A stretch of DNA of 64,000 nucleotides from a virus, in IMG/VR virus record IMGVR_UViG_3300007539_004938, positions 1 to 64,000 of that record; one strand, given 5' to 3'. Made by a program: the position numbers and the translations under genes. Within the stretch, counting starts at the first letter, position 1. Each line of letters begins with the position of its first letter. Of this stretch, positions 46,801 through 53,584 are shown piece after piece. The notes beneath the pieces were generated by a model. The model saw only the letters and a list, made by a program, of their open reading frames with translations. It was not told where the DNA came from and did not search any database.

Positions 46801-48577
46801 TTAAGTTATTTTCATCTTTATCAAATAAATCAAATAAAGGCGGCTGATTTACAGTTAACTTATCTTGGCTAAGATTCCATTTCTCTCCGTCATAAAAAAA
46901 CATTTTTCCTTTGTAACTATTACCATTAGTAACAAGAACTGTTTCGCCTGCAATAGGATCTGAATCATCAGTTGGAACAAGACTTATCTGTGTTCTACCA
47001 TTGTGTAAAATAAAGTTTACAGTATATATTTTTCCATTAACAAATGGATCAGGATCAGCAGTAAACATAACCCTCATGCCGTTTGTTATTTCAGTATTAT
47101 CAATGCTGTAACCGACACTACCCTCTATTGTACTAAAAACGTCACTTGTAAAAGTATCAACCAAGTTAATATTTTTCTTTGTTACGTTTCCATGTTTCCA
47201 AAGTTTTAATCCTGCAGAAAACTCAATAATAGGACGCTTTCCTCTAGCTTCTTCGTCTAACTCAGGATCAGCATTATTTTCTAACGCAGATGCAATAATT
47301 ACATCTCTATGAAACCATCTATTATATCTACTCCAAGGATTTCTGTCTGCGCTTCCTCTGTTAATCACAATGTAATCTTGGTCTGCTGGATAACTATCTG
47401 CGTATTCAAAGGGTACATCATCAAAGTTATAAGCATCAAACGGAACTTCTATTTCATCAGTAAATACAGCAGGTACTTCAAGGTCTTGTTGATTAATAAT
47501 CCTAATACTATCACCTACCCCTTCAATAAACCATTCACCTTCGCTGTAAGTTGCTGGAGTAACATTTCCAGCAAATCTAACTTTCATACCATTTGATAAT
47601 GTTATTCCTGTGCTTGTAGTATAAGTTTTTTTACCTAATATTTCTTTTTCAACATCTATTTCACTATTTTCTTCAATGCCCTTATTTAAAACAATACCAC
47701 TTGTATTAATATCTGTACTACTAATATAATACAAATCCTCTGGTACATCAACAGGCACTGTCCATTCAATAACTCCGTTTTCAATATAGTCCTTGTCTGT
47801 TAGAACAAGTTTTCCTTCTTCATTGTAAACATATTTCGTTATTCCTTTTGTGTATATTCTTGAAAGATTATTCTGTTCTATAACTTCTGTAGGATTTAAA
47901 TCTTCAACATTTCTATTATATGTAAATGCAAAAGGATGTCCTGGTGTGTTTATTTCAAATCTATAAGTCTGTTCTTTGTACAATGTAATGGTTGGATTAT
48001 TAGTAAATCCATTTGGAGTAAAAACATATGTAGTGTTATTGTCTTGATCAGATGTAGTTATTTTATATGTGCTTTGTACACTTTTGCTCTGTCCAATAAC
48101 AGTAATACGTTTAGGACCTAAAGGTAACCAGTAATATTCTCTAAAGTTTGTAAACTTATCCCAATCTATATGACTGTCTAATGCATAACTTTGTTGCTTA
48201 TTTAAAATATTATGATTTTTTGTATCAATACCGTTGTACTTTAAGGCACCTAAATAATCAATATAGTCACCATAAAATGTTACATTATCTAACGTATCTT
48301 TTACAACAGTACTGTTTTCAAACTGATACTGTTCTCTTTCTTTTGAAACATCTGGATAAAAAGTGTCATCAATCTTTGTTGCTCTTGCATATCTTCTGCC
48401 AGCATAACTATTAAGTTTTTCTAATGTTCCAGAACTGATCATTTGATCTATACTAGATTGTAAAAACTTTTTATTAGTATCTGTCCTAAAATATTTTGGT
48501 AAAAAATCACTCGAAGTTCTTTTGTAGTTTTCGTCAGTTGGCAGAGCCGATTGGCTTTGATTTTTATCGTATGACAT
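34796..48577 (-). CDS. Giant baseplate-associated structural protein (gp7 position)
   Basis: A single 4593-residue open frame follows gp6 with a TAATG overlap and GGAGGAT before the start, occupying the place of T4 gp7 (about 1030 residues). The N-terminus (F-L-Q-S-S-I-D-Q-M, S-Y-A-G-R-R) and a W-D-K-F segment look like a wedge anchor. Inside are FG-GAP-like repeats (about residues 2125-2610, such as L-L-A-V-G-A-P-S-Y and Y-I-A-V-G-A-P-D-A), three W-x-Y/G-D-x-V-type segments resembling carbohydrate-binding modules (about 1454, 1709 and 2362), and G-R-G-Y / G-S-G-Y repeats nearer the C-terminus. No enzyme motif was seen. Similarly large proteins occur in marine T4-like phages. It may form whisker-like arms. 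Confidence 0.85.
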   Translation of the reverse strand: MSYDKNQSQSALPTDENYKRTSSDFLPKYFRTDTNKKFLQSSIDQMISSGTLEKLNSYAGRRYARATKIDDTFYPDVSKEREQYQFENSTVVKDTLDNVTFYGDYIDYLGALKYNGIDTKNHNILNKQQSYALDSHIDWDKFTNFREYYWLPLGPKRITVIGQSKSVQSTYKITTSDQDNNTTYVFTPNGFTNNPTITLYKEQTYRFEINTPGHPFAFTYNRNVEDLNPTEVIEQNNLSRIYTKGITKYVYNEEGKLVLTDKDYIENGVIEWTVPVDVPEDLYYISSTDINTSGIVLNKGIEENSEIDVEKEILGKKTYTTSTGITLSNGMKVRFAGNVTPATYSEGEWFIEGVGDSIRIINQQDLEVPAVFTDEIEVPFDAYNFDDVPFEYADSYPADQDYIVINRGSADRNPWSRYNRWFHRDVIIASALENNADPELDEEARGKRPIIEFSAGLKLWKHGNVTKKNINLVDTFTSDVFSTIEGSVGYSIDNTEITNGMRVMFTADPDPFVNGKIYTVNFILHNGRTQISLVPTDDSDPIAGETVLVTNGNSYKGKMFFYDGEKWNLSQDKLTVNQPPLFDLFDKDENNLNDTLYYPTSTFKGNKVFSYAVGSGPNDSILGFPIKYRNINNIGDIVFDYNLLSETISYQDELQNDFSVNSDVLFLKKYNYLGDNFEYKNAWVKTNKKTIQPVILQYNNMLNNFPIDCFTNAGNLDDLFVKVYIDGKKTNLFSITKRNSLAFVTLPNDLNAYALVVIKCYSNSPKNNNGTYEIPLNYERNPLNENITTFTLGEITDHVKTITEFHPDFEGESLGVNNLRDLGELSSYGRLLLQHEGPLNLPLYHLVSKEYNAISGLNLARKQYNTFKRAFLREAESSGFFGSVKDHVDYIIKVINKDKSTQQPFYTSDMIPFSGFTFEEHTVEFTGPDYFALKNTFDLTTPNSKAVLVYLNDVQLLHEIDYTFSNGFVYIDRELQINDVVKIYEYENTNGSFVPPTPVKLGLLPAYQPQIFVDTTYLTPQKVIQGHDGSIVVAYDDYRDDLLLELEKRIFNNIKVKYDPTILDIHDFIPSSDRTTYFTQKDIDAAMLNGFSEWLSFANNYDYTKNNVVDGNGFTYNYTGTNDFNGKILQGSWRNVYKTFYDTDRPHTNPWEMLGFYIKPKWWEEVYGPAPYTRDNLVLWQDLEKGIIREPNKPISVNTKYVRTDLTKHIPVDEYGRLIDPTTSGLANNVLIQNVKNIFTYGDISPAENAWRRSSDYVFSLLKAWMLLNPATVFGLGFDRSRITKNIVGNIVWKDTQKSIKLTDIVVPKIKDNIQYYTSGIINYVAANINSRIDANLTDYQNELSNIKNQLSLRLGGFADKSKIKLVLDSRSPLNKTSVFVPDENYKIFLNKSSVLDLSVISGMIIEQIKNADGESKGFTIRGYDNANPVFYSYKHIEQFNDPGITVGGVSETFVNWGSNQLYTKGTVVFYNSQYYRASITHTSDATFNSENFVKLAKLPEVGGKSAKIRRVFDFNDLTKVYYGTYFETIQDVVDFMCGYEAYLKQQGFIFDNVSDTGILEDMTLCIKEFLFFNTQNWDNGAVIATSPVANALKYQKDYFGVDNLYDPFYNFSLLSADGESLNPSVLNLYRDNLDFNVKTITESIYLAKLPLIQTEHIILVDNETVFNDIIFDVIPGYRQERIKVVGYKTDYWDGTLNVPGFFYDEAKVIEWSPNTDYNIGDLVKFKQFYYSNTSGHTSGATFDSTKWILLSQKPQDQLFPNWDYKAKQFGDFYDLDTDNFDTEQQRLAQHLIGYQKREYLNNIITDPTSQYKFYQGFIQDKGTKNALTKLFDPLSTANTDSIEFFEEWALRLGQYGSIDNIEEVEYQLNDKYFKTEPQIVELVDNLSKNRTDLTFEIANYQTYAKPTGYTHTPFNTRTDNDIYTRDAGYVRDKDVEWQVHVYDELVNLDIEQVKIGDNVWVHQQGQVWNVLQNVETDLLVNKLEVNNDILQGVPGYTLTVDTYSHNINKDEVIGIYSSVQSGRGFFKVIDVNGASITVETSTDVDVTAFNDSSIPGISRFVTSRFTTVDDWITSIRDPKSYTNTKVWLDTDSNGDWSVYKNTKNWNLQEEVNSTYETDVEFLSAFAVNDNNTLLAVGAPSYQNPSNVGSVKIWSRPNESFEKTSVYDLTPDTTYHDDDANFGASIAISPDGKYIAVGAPDASNVKTKFVGDLYSADSANILYNDIVADRGILWKANKNIDDIDYKVGQDGSTINSLNEDFSPVYMIPADNFGTASGLNNQGVVYIFKKGDTQLYELDTIITSPNPTANEEFGYKLHFRNNPTSGLKLFIGAPGNAAGKIYFVNYDDINGWEYTVDRDYKGQYSNTYAYNTNDVVLYDYAFYKALDNLTPGQADPTDATKWELLTGEDTWKEHTGYVPNFAESLNPNSQNIFVNGARIGENFDVNKHGDVLVFTSINTVNTKERKVGIYAAPYFRWQYVQTLENEFENLFGRNVSINDNGDKVAVSAQYYDGSSTDSGAVYVYKQTGMGITEYAFQQLVENPFKGGHKLFGQNMKFSGNKLAVVGKNIDTIYKTSFDNDETIFDAGNTSFGYVEENTGGIQIFEEIADKFVYAETLKYLRDTSTYDYDYFNFVDNHIYVAFADMIPATENKVDDLLYLDSTYTNLGVIADFRINKSTDSWQVLVNQEEKVNISNINRVFIYDKKTKDIITNLDFIDPRLGKIPGPAEQEIYYKTTYDPAVYTTSDSSNVTVDAGLNWTDTQVGRLWWNVSKAAWYNPYQDSNTYRTSYFNKLVSGFEIEVCEWVGTSLLPSEWNNIANTAQGFANGITGTALYDDNTFSTRPIFDEVKQSFTNYYFYWVKNKLDVPEDGVRKLSADDVAKIITAPQDYGYRFITPLSSNSFALYNIKSYVSGTDSILHISFNKNQENKNNIHYEYQLLSEGYATTPIDSEIERKWIDSLVGYDENVKPVPDKDIPASQKIGVLNFPRQGMFINRLEAVKQFVERVNSVFTTIPIVDNYVITKLLDKDEVPLASSGLFDTTADSASLLRFVEVSKVQTASLTPIVENGRITGANIINPGRGYKNAPLVKITSANGKNAYLKTSIDSVGKVVSVTVVTQGFDYDSNTQLSIRDFSVLVENDDTVGGRWAIYSYQNKEWVRTNNQNYDTTKYWDYADWYATGYNSNTAINHIASYTYDLFALDANINDIVKIENVGSGGWLLLKKIDNQLVEDYTVNYETIGRQNGTISLSTRLYDYSFVTSGYDASIYDSGFYDREPIQELRNILTAIKDDIFVADLSIEYNKLFFASLRYVFSEQSNVDWALKTSFVKAKHNVSELEQKISYQNDNLESYQDYVNEVKPYKTKVREYVSSYTKVDPTGSLVTDFDLPPSHNSITKEIETSKAVLQNNNIEFLDSKYEQYPFKSWVDNNTYDVVSIKVADGGSGYLSAPQVFISGDNGTTAEAFLSRGSVKEIQITNKGGKYYTAPVVTLEGNLADDGTPARASAILGNANIRSTHMIMKFDRVSGKTYIANIDTSETFTGTGAKNKFQLEWPMNLNINTFEVTVDNKKLLSSEYLFGNESNNKKTYERKQGYINIIDAPAIDAVISITYKKDVSMLSAADRTTLYYSPTAGMPGNDLSQLMSGVEYEGAIYDSIDFGTETGFDIGGFAGTGFDTFVNTFEDEIFEITSDSTLVETYILSQALETGYEYNVYVKVAGETQEDDWKIYRLDDPAYDGTTILENIYAQMLPIQGDDSTIEVTIDLTDISTAPGDKVIISKSTSDGSFTPVATTYDTALSGGDLGYTTATGIEAGDITVDGDGFYTLNTSKGPEEMVPGKVIDTLDIQVYTRASDGVANITVANYRIENDSTDVYALPGLPQSNDAVIVKLDDEILSSDRYSIDWINKTLLFDDSTSSIGNTLSIISYGTNGTGLLDTDTTIFDGSTTGIVTSVSWDNERSALVTVNGKVQTQNNQYTLVESSADEPYPQRVKIQFEPGILVDGDHIQYSIYNSIATTYSQIIIDNTFESNGENYYHKFTGDIPVPFNAVPLSHRLLVKSNNKILNPGYSIQFAVTEERTYYLDAWNFADTTAIEQQDVLVFEGMTQLTDDAWTYDPVNCTIDLLRTDVVLPGSQLSVYVIKEAEYYMVDTEVQFESIDSTALDMTEFVQQGDTLTLLASDSTEYSGIVEKIVDNCITFRSIQKDIKDAFQTDNEFIVSVAGEDSTQVKVSGVEYILSNNLTFATPPSSGENIEIYQFSNHDVNDFNRYTYNVTSTSVSPTSDTYVRRNLLSAGVIQLQDPIIGTAYAWVSKNGVLLSPIKDYIVSDDAKAVRLRELPQDNDVIDVLQFGNLPVTPKFGFRIFKDMLGRTHYKRLNQENSYVLQSPLNYYDNTIYLESVEGLYIPNRSKNLPGVLFIEGERVEYFEIKNNTVTQLRRGTLGTGVKNVYEEGTRMYGQSSNETIDYQDTTIVQTIKAVSLDSTQHILNDIVTDINEIDVYVAGKKLVKTQLSVFNPANALDSSEGDTILEPDFSLETRISSDGSTQETVLHLRDDPVEGTEIKIVRQTGKVWNDPGKSLGDSDNAISKFIRRATISLPK

Positions 48578-51500
48578 TAATATCCTCCACCTACTATAAT
48601 ATTACTAGATGTGCTTTGTATACCTGCGTTAGAATTAGTAGTTTCTGTAATAATACTACCTTGTGCTTTTAGTTTTTCAGCGGTGTTTGCTGTTATTATT
48701 TCTACATCAGAAACAGTGGCTCCACTTATAAACAGTTCATCGCTTTCACTGTTTACTTCAAACAAACTACCAAAGTAACTTGATGTTTCAGATGGTACAA
48801 TAACAATACTTGTTATATCTGGAGACAAACTATTCATAATATAAGTTGAAAGTTCTGACCAGTAAAATGTTTCACCAAAATCCCAGTTTTCTAGAGCAAA
48901 ATATTGATTGATTGCTTCTATAACTCGTGATTTTATATCGTTATCGTTTGTAACACGTTCTTTTGATTTTACTATTTTAAATGTTGCTTTCAACTGATTG
49001 TCTGCCTTACTACCGAATAAAACTTTGTATTTTACTGGATGATATATTACTTCATCGCTAATACTTTTAATCTGATTTATTGCATCTCCATAATCTCTAT
49101 ATAAACTATCACTGCTTTGGGGCAACGGTTGAGAAGCAATAGTTCCTAAAAGATATTGTCTATATAAAGTATCATAAGTTTTTGTTAAAACATACAAGTC
49201 AATAATATTACTACTACTAGGATCTATTCTTGCATTTTCGTCACTAGCATGAGTATATTGAAACTTTATATTATCTCTTCCTCTGTATGCTTTGTAACCT
49301 ACAAGCTCTGTAAGTTTACGAGTGGTACTGTTTGATTGGTAAAATACGTCAGTAGAAGGATCATACCATGTTTTATCAACACTTACATTTGGAGTTCCTA
49401 TTAATATTTCTTCATCTGTATACTGGTAAAACTCGCTATCAGAGTATACATACTTCTTTAAAAAAATATAATCGTTGCTATCTTGTTTTACAATCTTTTC
49501 AAATAGTTCTGGATCGTCTACTATACCGTCGTCGTCGCCGTCATAAAACACAACTTCTACTTTTTTGCTATCTACATAGCCATTTAAGTCTCTATATTCA
49601 CTACTTATTGCCCAATCATAATCTTGTGTAAAGGGTGAAAGTCCTCCGGTACTAAATAAATCTCTATTAACATTTAAAACTGAAACTTTATCTCTAACAA
49701 TTTTTCCAGTTTTACTATCGTAGATTTTTTTATTATTATCAAAATAAAATCTTGTTTGATTCTTACTTTCAAATATGTATCTAGATGATCTATAAGTTAT
49801 TGTATAAGTATCACCATTTGTTTCAAATAATACTATCCAACTAGCATCTAGTTTTTGTCCAGTTGTATCACCTGCTAATCCTAAGCTAAAGTCGCCTAAA
49901 ATATTTAAATCTTCTTGTAATATAACTTTCCATTGTCTGTCAGTAAGATCATAACGTAATCCAAAAGTTCTATAAGCAAATATCTGATCAATCATCTGAC
50001 TTTTTACATCATCAATAATATCTCTAACAAACTTTATCTTTACACTTGTAAGCAATGCATCAGTAGGTATAACATTATCAAATAAAATACCTCCAAGACC
50101 ATCAGCAGTTGCTTCTTGACCTGTTTTAAAAACATTAACAACTTTTGTCCAAATTTCAGACTTATCACCTATTACACTTTTAGTACCAAATAATAGTTTA
50201 TTATCTTTATCAAAATAGTATCCTGTTGGTGCAGAAAACTTAACTAAAGCACCAGGTTCTAAGTATCTTAATGGACCTTCTGTTGCCGAAGATACTGCAA
50301 AGTTAATATCTCCATCAGTTATAAAACCAGAGCTTGATACAGAATCAGCAGCATATTGAGACCAACTTAGATTGAGTTCAGTATAGTTTTGTTCTGTAAA
50401 CTCACTTAAATAAAAGTTACGCACATTATTATTTGCTAATATAGACGTTACTTTATTATTGATAGTATTTTCAATATCAGTTCTAGTTACAAAACTAAAA
50501 CCTTCAACATTATTAAGTTTTTCTTTATATAATATACCGTCATTTGCAAAAAGATTTGTTGTACTATATTTTCCAGTAGCATCTGTTAAATCATAATATC
50601 TGTTTATACCACTACTTGTTCTATTAATAGATTTAATTTTTATTATTTCTTGACTTACACCAAGAGGTCCTACATTGTAGTCTTCACCGGTTATTAATCT
50701 GTTTTGAGTATAATATGTGCTAGGTGCATTTGTTTTAATACTTTCAGTTGTTTCTGTACTATTAGCATTATAGACTGGAGACGCAAGGTCAGCAACTATT
50801 ATCATAGTTTCTACTCTTCCACGTGAACTTGTGTATGGAACACGTAAAGTTACATTTTTAATATCTGCTGGTAAAATATCATAGTCTCTATTTGCGCTTC
50901 TTCTATAATATGATCTAAATGTTCCTTTTGGTAGGGTTCCAAATGTTCCGTCGCTAAAGATAAGACTGATCCTATCATCAGTTCTTGTTAGTACGCTAAA
51001 GATATTTCTAACACCTTTATTAATACTATTATAGATTATATTATTACCTTCAACTGCCTCAACTTTTGTCCATAGATCAGACTCTAACTGATTTTCATTT
51101 AAAGAATATAACCAAACATCTGAGTTATTAATATTTGTTACGTTTACATTAATTGTTTGATTAGGCGTTGGTAGATTAACAGTAAAATCTCCTTTTTGTA
51201 AACTACCTTGAACAAAGTTAAGAAAAAATCCACTTTGTGTACTGCCTGGACCTTGGCCGTTGTCTTTATATAATATACCAAATGTATTACCCGGAAGTGG
51301 TGGTTCTTCAATCACACTACCGTTGCTTATATCCGCACTTACTACCTCAAACTCTAAATCTGCTCCATTTACAGTAGAGTTAAATGTAAATATTGGTAAA
51401 ATATTATTTGCAACATTTATTTTATATTTTTCAGTTGGTACTCCGCCAACAATATCTAACTTAGTAGGAGTTCCAAATCTATTAATAGTATTGAAGCTTG

Positions 51501-51984
51501 CATTTATAACTTTTATAAACTGTTCATACCAGTTAGTGTTTACATTATCATTCCATTTTACAGTTTTACCACTTAGATTTACGCCATTGCTATCTAACAT
51601 ATTTTCAGAAGTGCTAACACTTGTAATCTTTAACAATCCTTTTGCAGCTTGATTTCGAGTAACATTATAACTCAATAATCTAGCCATACGTAATACACTT
51701 TCTCTACGTTCAGCAAGTTCTATAAAGTTTTCTCTTGCATTTAAATCTACACGATAACTGATGTTTTGACCTAAGAATGCAATCATGTCAATAAGAGCAA
51801 GGTACTCACTAGATTCAATATAATCATTAAAATCTTCTGGATAGTTTTGTCTTATGTAGTTGATCATAGTTCTGCGAAGATTTTCAAAGTCATAACTTTT
51901 GAAATCTGCGTACTTGAAACTTTGGTATATTTTTTGCCAGTCTTCGGCAAGTAAAAGTCTATTTTGTCTATCGGTTGATGACAT
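48577..51984 (-). CDS. gp6: Baseplate wedge protein gp6
   Basis: The N-terminal 110 residues (D-W-Q-K-I-Y, L-R-R-T-M-I-N-Y-I-R, E-S-S-E-Y-L-A-L-I-D-M-I-A-F-L-G-Q) are the classic start of T4-type gp6, with the following R-V-D-L-N-A-R-E-N. gp6 dimers form the inner ring of the baseplate. Here it has 1135 residues against 660 in T4, an expansion typical of marine relatives, with extra beta-rich segments in the middle. The C-terminal Y-F-G-S-L-F-E-V-N region is the gp6-like end. It lies downstream of gp25, as in T4-like operons, with a CATAAATA element at 52008-52015. Confidence 0.9.
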   Translation of the reverse strand: MSSTDRQNRLLLAEDWQKIYQSFKYADFKSYDFENLRRTMINYIRQNYPEDFNDYIESSEYLALIDMIAFLGQNISYRVDLNARENFIELAERRESVLRMARLLSYNVTRNQAAKGLLKITSVSTSENMLDSNGVNLSGKTVKWNDNVNTNWYEQFIKVINASFNTINRFGTPTKLDIVGGVPTEKYKINVANNILPIFTFNSTVNGADLEFEVVSADISNGSVIEEPPLPGNTFGILYKDNGQGPGSTQSGFFLNFVQGSLQKGDFTVNLPTPNQTINVNVTNINNSDVWLYSLNENQLESDLWTKVEAVEGNNIIYNSINKGVRNIFSVLTRTDDRISLIFSDGTFGTLPKGTFRSYYRRSANRDYDILPADIKNVTLRVPYTSSRGRVETMIIVADLASPVYNANSTETTESIKTNAPSTYYTQNRLITGEDYNVGPLGVSQEIIKIKSINRTSSGINRYYDLTDATGKYSTTNLFANDGILYKEKLNNVEGFSFVTRTDIENTINNKVTSILANNNVRNFYLSEFTEQNYTELNLSWSQYAADSVSSSGFITDGDINFAVSSATEGPLRYLEPGALVKFSAPTGYYFDKDNKLLFGTKSVIGDKSEIWTKVVNVFKTGQEATADGLGGILFDNVIPTDALLTSVKIKFVRDIIDDVKSQMIDQIFAYRTFGLRYDLTDRQWKVILQEDLNILGDFSLGLAGDTTGQKLDASWIVLFETNGDTYTITYRSSRYIFESKNQTRFYFDNNKKIYDSKTGKIVRDKVSVLNVNRDLFSTGGLSPFTQDYDWAISSEYRDLNGYVDSKKVEVVFYDGDDDGIVDDPELFEKIVKQDSNDYIFLKKYVYSDSEFYQYTDEEILIGTPNVSVDKTWYDPSTDVFYQSNSTTRKLTELVGYKAYRGRDNIKFQYTHASDENARIDPSSSNIIDLYVLTKTYDTLYRQYLLGTIASQPLPQSSDSLYRDYGDAINQIKSISDEVIYHPVKYKVLFGSKADNQLKATFKIVKSKERVTNDNDIKSRVIEAINQYFALENWDFGETFYWSELSTYIMNSLSPDITSIVIVPSETSSYFGSLFEVNSESDELFISGATVSDVEIITANTAEKLKAQGSIITETTNSNAGIQSTSSNIIVGGGY

Positions 51985-52007
51985 TTTGCAATCCTCAGCT
52001 AATACAA

Positions 52008-52015
52008 TATTTATG
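52008..52015 (-). promoter_or_regulatory. Late-promoter-like CATAAATA
   Basis: CATAAATA on minus lies 23 bases upstream of the gp6 start at 51984, in the short gap after gp25. It differs by one base from TATAAATA and is followed by a GAGGA ribosome-binding site. Confidence 0.45.
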
Positions 52016-52035
52016 CATTTTATAATATGCGCACA

Positions 52036-52479
52036 TTAAAAGATACTGTTTCTTTGATCAAAAGTAAAACGTAAGTTTTCACTTATATTGTAGTCTAAGA
52101 AAGTTAATTCAGCATAAACTTGTATACCATATTCAAAACTATCAACAGTTATATTGTTAGCATTTACACGAGGATCATAGTTAATTATTGTAGTGACATT
52201 TTTTACAATAGCACTTTTTAGAGCATCAGTTAACGGTTCAAAAATTACATCCCAAATAATAGTTCCAAACTCAGGATTTTCTAGTTTTTCACCTAGTCTA
52301 ATATGAAAATGATTAACAATGTCTTGTTTTATCAAAGCAATATCATTTAACACCAAATCCTTACTATCTGGATTTACTGTACTAAGTCCTCTATAACTTC
52401 TATCAACAATAGGATTATTTTTAAATCTAGGATTGTTGATTTGCAAGTTTTTGTAAAGATTTTGTTCTAAAGTGCTCAT
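52036..52479 (-). CDS. gp25: Baseplate wedge protein gp25
   Basis: The 147-residue protein matches the GPW/gp25 family, with D-I-A-L-I-K-Q-D-I-V-N-H-F, R-L-G-E-K-L-E-N-P-E-F-G-T and I-I-N-Y-D-P-R-V. Family members sit in the wedge core, joining the wedge to the sheath initiator. The typical E-N-P-E-F-G and D-P-R motifs are both present, so the fold is secure. Length is close to T4 gp25 (132). It lies directly before gp6, as in T4-like phages. The family's old lysozyme name does not imply activity, and no catalytic pair is evident. Confidence 0.92.
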   Translation of the reverse strand: MSTLEQNLYKNLQINNPRFKNNPIVDRSYRGLSTVNPDSKDLVLNDIALIKQDIVNHFHIRLGEKLENPEFGTIIWDVIFEPLTDALKSAIVKNVTTIINYDPRVNANNITVDSFEYGIQVYAELTFLDYNISENLRFTFDQRNSIF

Positions 52480-52497
52480 ACTATATTTATTATCCTA

Positions 52498-53574
52498 TTA
52501 CTGAAGAGATTTTAACCTATTTCTTAAAGCTGTGTCTGCTCTAGTTAAATCTTGTTCTGCCTGTTTTACTGTTTGTGTTATACCTGGTACTACTGCTTCA
52601 ACTGCTTTTCCTAAATCATTATCTATTTGTTGTGCAATATTTCTTAAATCCTTTTCAAAATCAACACCAAAATCAAGTTTTATATCCAAGTTAGATGCAG
52701 CATCAATAATAGACTCAAGGCCATTTGTAAACTGATCTAATGCATTATTGGGATTCCTAGCACTTTTTACATTATAAAGAGGTTTATCTAACTTTTCAGG
52801 TATGTCCCAGTTTCTTCTAACAGATACTAATCTTAGTTTAGGGTTAGTCCCGGATACTGGAATATTTTTTACAAGTCTAACATCTCTATTAGCATTGCCT
52901 ACAATAGCACTACAAGTTCTTGTAGCAGGATCATAAGATTGTACAAAACCTAAAACTTGTTTAAAATCGATAGTCTTAAAAACTAATATATCATTTTTTC
53001 TAACTTTATCAAATCTAGAAAAAGGTATAGAAGTACCATAGTTTTCATAAGGTGTAACTTGACAGGTTCTCAAATACCTTATTCCACTTTTGCTTAGAAT
53101 ATAGTTTACAAATGCAACATTCCAGTTGTATTCTGCTTTGTATCCATCCTTACTATAATCATAGCCACTTAGTACAAATGCATCTAGTATGTTTTTATTT
53201 TTTCCATTTACTCGCCAATCTGATGCTAATGCTTTTTGCAGATTTTTTTCTAATATTTCAAATCCACTAATGTTTTCATCAAAGTCAGTAGCAGTAGGAA
53301 GTCCTTCTTTGATTCTTGGTCCTTCTATTCTATCAAATACATTGATACAGTTTTCAAAAGCAGGTACAGGAGAATCTGGTAATGCAGCAGCTCTTAGATT
53401 TTCTACCACTTGTGATAATCCAAGTTCTGTTCCGATATTTTCTGCAAAAGTATTAAAAACTGTATCTGCGTTTTGTATAGAATTTTTTGCTCTAACCGTA
53501 AAGTCTCTAGTTGTTTGACCAACATCATCTACTGCATTAGCAACAACAGTTATCAATGAATCGTCTTGTGCCAT
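52498..53574 (-). CDS. CHAP/TIGR02594-like baseplate protein, catalytic residues absent
   Basis: The central third resembles CHAP/NlpC-P60-like peptidoglycan hydrolases of the TIGR02594 type: Y-N-W-N-V-A-F-V-N-Y-I-L-S-K-S-G, then R-K-N-D-I-L-V-F-K and V-L-G-F-V-Q-S-Y-D. The catalytic Cys position (W-C-A-A-F-V in active members) is Asn, and the His position of the G-H-V-G-F-V strand is lost, so activity is unlikely. The rest is helical, with coiled-coil-like ends (V-K-Q-A-E-Q-D-L-T). At 358 residues it lies between the hub gp5-like gene and gp25, so a structural role at the baseplate is likely. The fold call is tentative. Confidence 0.5.
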   Translation of the reverse strand: MAQDDSLITVVANAVDDVGQTTRDFTVRAKNSIQNADTVFNTFAENIGTELGLSQVVENLRAAALPDSPVPAFENCINVFDRIEGPRIKEGLPTATDFDENISGFEILEKNLQKALASDWRVNGKNKNILDAFVLSGYDYSKDGYKAEYNWNVAFVNYILSKSGIRYLRTCQVTPYENYGTSIPFSRFDKVRKNDILVFKTIDFKQVLGFVQSYDPATRTCSAIVGNANRDVRLVKNIPVSGTNPKLRLVSVRRNWDIPEKLDKPLYNVKSARNPNNALDQFTNGLESIIDAASNLDIKLDFGVDFEKDLRNIAQQIDNDLGKAVEAVVPGITQTVKQAEQDLTRADTALRNRLKSLQ

Positions 53575-53584
53575 GTATTCTTCC

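Noticed and set aside
34796-48577. The giant frame as an assembly artefact or fused genes
   Set aside because: The frame is open for 13.8 kb without interruption, the composition is even, and large proteins occur at this place in related phages.
52484-52491. AATAAATA on minus before gp25
   Set aside because: It ends only four bases from the ATG at 52479, too close to act as its promoter.
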